From contig OX422223.1 of the NCBI GenBank assembly GCA_949130495.1, positions 80,818,751-80,882,750 on the forward strand: a DNA stretch of 64,000 bases. The letters run 5' to 3'. The stretch's first letter is position 1. Each line of letters begins with the position of its first letter. Under the pieces are notes generated by a model. It did no database searches and was not told the DNA's origin. It worked only from the letters and a program-made list of their open reading frames with translations. This DNA comes from Sambucus nigra (Eukaryota > Streptophyta > Magnoliopsida > Dipsacales > Adoxaceae). A program made the position numbers and the translations under genes. This document shows, piece after piece, positions 62,214-64,000 of this stretch.

Positions 62214-62563
62214 CTGGTATCAAAATAATTTGCTCACATGTTTAACAAGTGATGTTATTTTAATTTTACAAATTGTTATTGATATTTCATATTGGTATCA
62301 TAATGTTTATATCAGTTGTTCCTCCATACATCACTCAATATTTTTATGTTTCATCTGTGTAGGTATGCTTAAGAGATTTGAGATTTCAAGTCTACATCAC
62401 ATTCAGACAACTCATGCTTGTCGAACCGTCCTTTACTAGTCTTGTCCTGTAATATTTTATTTTGGGTTTTATGGAATGGAATTTTGGTGTCATACGGCTT
62501 GACAGTCCGGCTTAGGTATTTAACTATTTGGGTTTTGTCCCAATATAGTCAAAAGGGGAGATT

Positions 62564-63642
62564 TGTAAGGACAAAATTTCCAATTGAGTCCATTGTAAGC
62601 ATTTGACTTATTCTCGAAACAAAACATGTTTTTGAGTAATAAATAGATTTTTATTGTCACGATCCCACACATTCTATGACATAAAGTTTATTGAAGACGT
62701 TGTGGCCAAGCTTCAAAGATTTATCGTGCCGAGATTATTTTGGTGCACGCTTCATGTCTTTATTACATTCCGATCTCTCGGGTATGAATGTGTAATGTGT
62801 ATGGGACTCAAGAAATATTTTTAAGATGCTATTTTTTATTAAAAAATGTTTTTAAAGGTTTAAACTCCGTTTATTCTGAGATAAGGATTATTTAGAATTG
62901 TGTATATATCAAACTCTTGTGTTTTGTGGTTCAAACGACACTGTAGGTTATTCAAGTAAGATGAACATCTCATTCGAACGACATAGCCATTTCGTCTGAG
63001 CGACATGCTTATCTCATTTGAACGATGCATCGACTTAAGTTTATTATTTAAGATGTGTTTCTCTCAAAAACATATAAGTTACTGAACCAGAAAATCTGTT
63101 TACATACATTACGTTTTCTGCACAAGTTTTCTAAGGTTGTCAAAGTCTAAAAATGTCCTTAGAGTTTCAAAATCCGAGCTTTCATACTCTTATTTTATTA
63201 AGATCTTAGTTTGCACCATTGTGATTTGTTCATCATTTTGAATGTTGGGTTTTGTGACGAAGAAGCGAAGGAGTTCATGTTCAATATCGTAGACGTTTCC
63301 AAGCTGTATCGGTGGACACCGAGACATACATGGACGCATGTGTTATGGATGGTCATCGTAGAAGAACTTCTGCATAGGTATTATTAAGGAGTGGTTGAAG
63401 GATCATAGGAGCGTCAAGACTTGTGGAGATTAAGTCGTTGAGTAAGTCGATTGTCTGTACTTTGTAATACCATATCATAGTGATTGTCTGACTTCGACCG
63501 TCCGTGATTTTTCCTCTTAGTAGTTTCCTTGAACATCCGTTGTTGCCTTTGTGAACTTATTTATTTTTACATGCTTTAATCACCTAGATGTATGATTAGG
63601 ATTAAACAAGATAAAATTGGGCTTAACTAAAATTGGTTCACA
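62564..63642 (+). mobile_element. Candidate Ty1/copia (SIRE/Maximus-like) LTR
   Basis: A polypurine tract AAAAGGGGAG (62,551-62,560) is followed by TGTAAGGACAAAATTTCC at 62,564, resembling LTR starts of SIRE/Maximus elements. Near 63,508 GTGATTTTTCCTCTTAGTAG resembles the conserved GTGGTTTTTCCC...motif of copia LTR R regions. TTGGTTCACA followed by CACTTGGTGCGATTTGA near 63,633 could be the LTR end plus a degenerate TTGGTATCAGAGC primer site. The size (about 1.08 kb) fits. The second LTR is not in view, so boundaries are tentative. Confidence 0.4.
62930..63035 (+). repeat. Cluster of about five 22-bp repeats (CATTCGAACGACAT type)
   Basis: Successive units TTCAAACGACACTGTAGG, TTATTCAAGTAAGATGAACA, TCATTCGAACGACATAGCC, TTCGTCTGAGCGACATGC and TCATTTGAACGATGCATCG keep a spacing of about 22 bp. 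They lie inside the candidate copia LTR. Confidence 0.7.
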
Positions 63643-63728
63643 CACTTGGTGCGATTTGAAATTTTGAAAAAGGGTTTTCAAAAAGAAAAGTTGGTTTTGA
63701 CATTCTTAATGGGCCTACAAATTACTGA

Positions 63729-64000
63729 TTTCGACATCATTAATGATTTTGATAATTCATTATTTTGTGACTTTTGTTTGTTAGCTACGACTTGGTACAT
63801 GGTGATTATTGTCACCTGGCATTACATGTTTATCTATATATGTTTCATTGATGATTCACATGCTAGATATGATGATCTTTTTCACTTATTATCGACCCGA
63901 GAAAAAAGGGGGAGAGATGACTGTGATGTAAGGGGAGTTTTGGTTGAGCTGATGAGCACATAGTTTTGTTGCACAAATTGATACACTGATTTTTCGATGT
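63729..64000 (+). repeat. Direct repeat, copy 2, running off the window
   Basis: Counterpart of 61,930-62,213 with the same order of motifs and a second AAAAAAGGGGGAGAG tract at about 63,902. The identity is still high at the last base, so the repeat continues beyond the window. Confidence 0.8.

Overview
The window looks like repeat-rich, gene-poor nuclear DNA of a flowering plant, and most resembles (peri)centromeric heterochromatin. The evidence is the type of repeats: a long, homogeneous 169-bp tandem satellite followed by plant-type retrotransposons (LINE, Ty3/gypsy, probable Ty1/copia), a CACTA-type end and hAT-like non-autonomous elements. I cannot name the species. I found no intact protein-coding host gene, tRNA, rRNA or CRISPR array.

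Region 1, 1 to about 40,723: an uninterrupted head-to-tail array of about 240 copies of a 169-bp monomer that runs off the left edge. No transposon interrupts it. Shared variant monomers (a 3-bp deletion, a 13-bp deletion, distinctive junctions) show a patchwork of higher-order repeats whose unit changes along the array: a 7.56-kb-offset duplication, a 3.04-kb (18-mer) repeat, a local dimer, a 3.20-kb (19-mer) repeat, a 0.845-kb (5-mer) repeat, and a 4.0-kb (24-mer) repeat present two to three times in the last 11 kb. The many minus-strand open frames here are by-products of the repeat and not genes.

Region 2, 40,724-45,800: the array edge. A short AT-rich stretch is followed by a diverged, isolated 76-bp satellite fragment. 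Next comes a dense set of GC-rich 23-bp hairpins ending in a CACTA-type terminus. That terminus abuts, and apparently interrupts, a decayed L1-type LINE on the minus strand with recognisable ORF1 (DUF4283-like), endonuclease and reverse-transcriptase parts.

Region 3, 45,800-54,110: a possible old LTR remnant, then a decayed Ty3/gypsy element, probably of the Tekay/Del type. It has a truncated 5' LTR, a primer-binding site, gag with a zinc knuckle that has lost its last Cys, a protease remnant, no visible RT or integrase, a polypurine tract and a full 1.81-kb 3' LTR. A hAT-like element sits inside gag-pol and a long-armed hairpin MITE inside the 3' LTR. Both LTRs carry a triplet microsatellite at the same position.

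Region 4, 54,110-64,000: AT-rich decayed DNA holding a complete 560-bp hAT-like element with perfect 8-bp target duplications, a 185-bp GATA/GA microsatellite, a probable gypsy LTR, and a 1.8-kb-spaced direct repeat with copia-like polypurine tracts and 22-bp motif clusters.

The most notable content is the mosaic higher-order organisation of the satellite and its edge. Nothing in the window is clear evidence of a new enzymatic or defence system.
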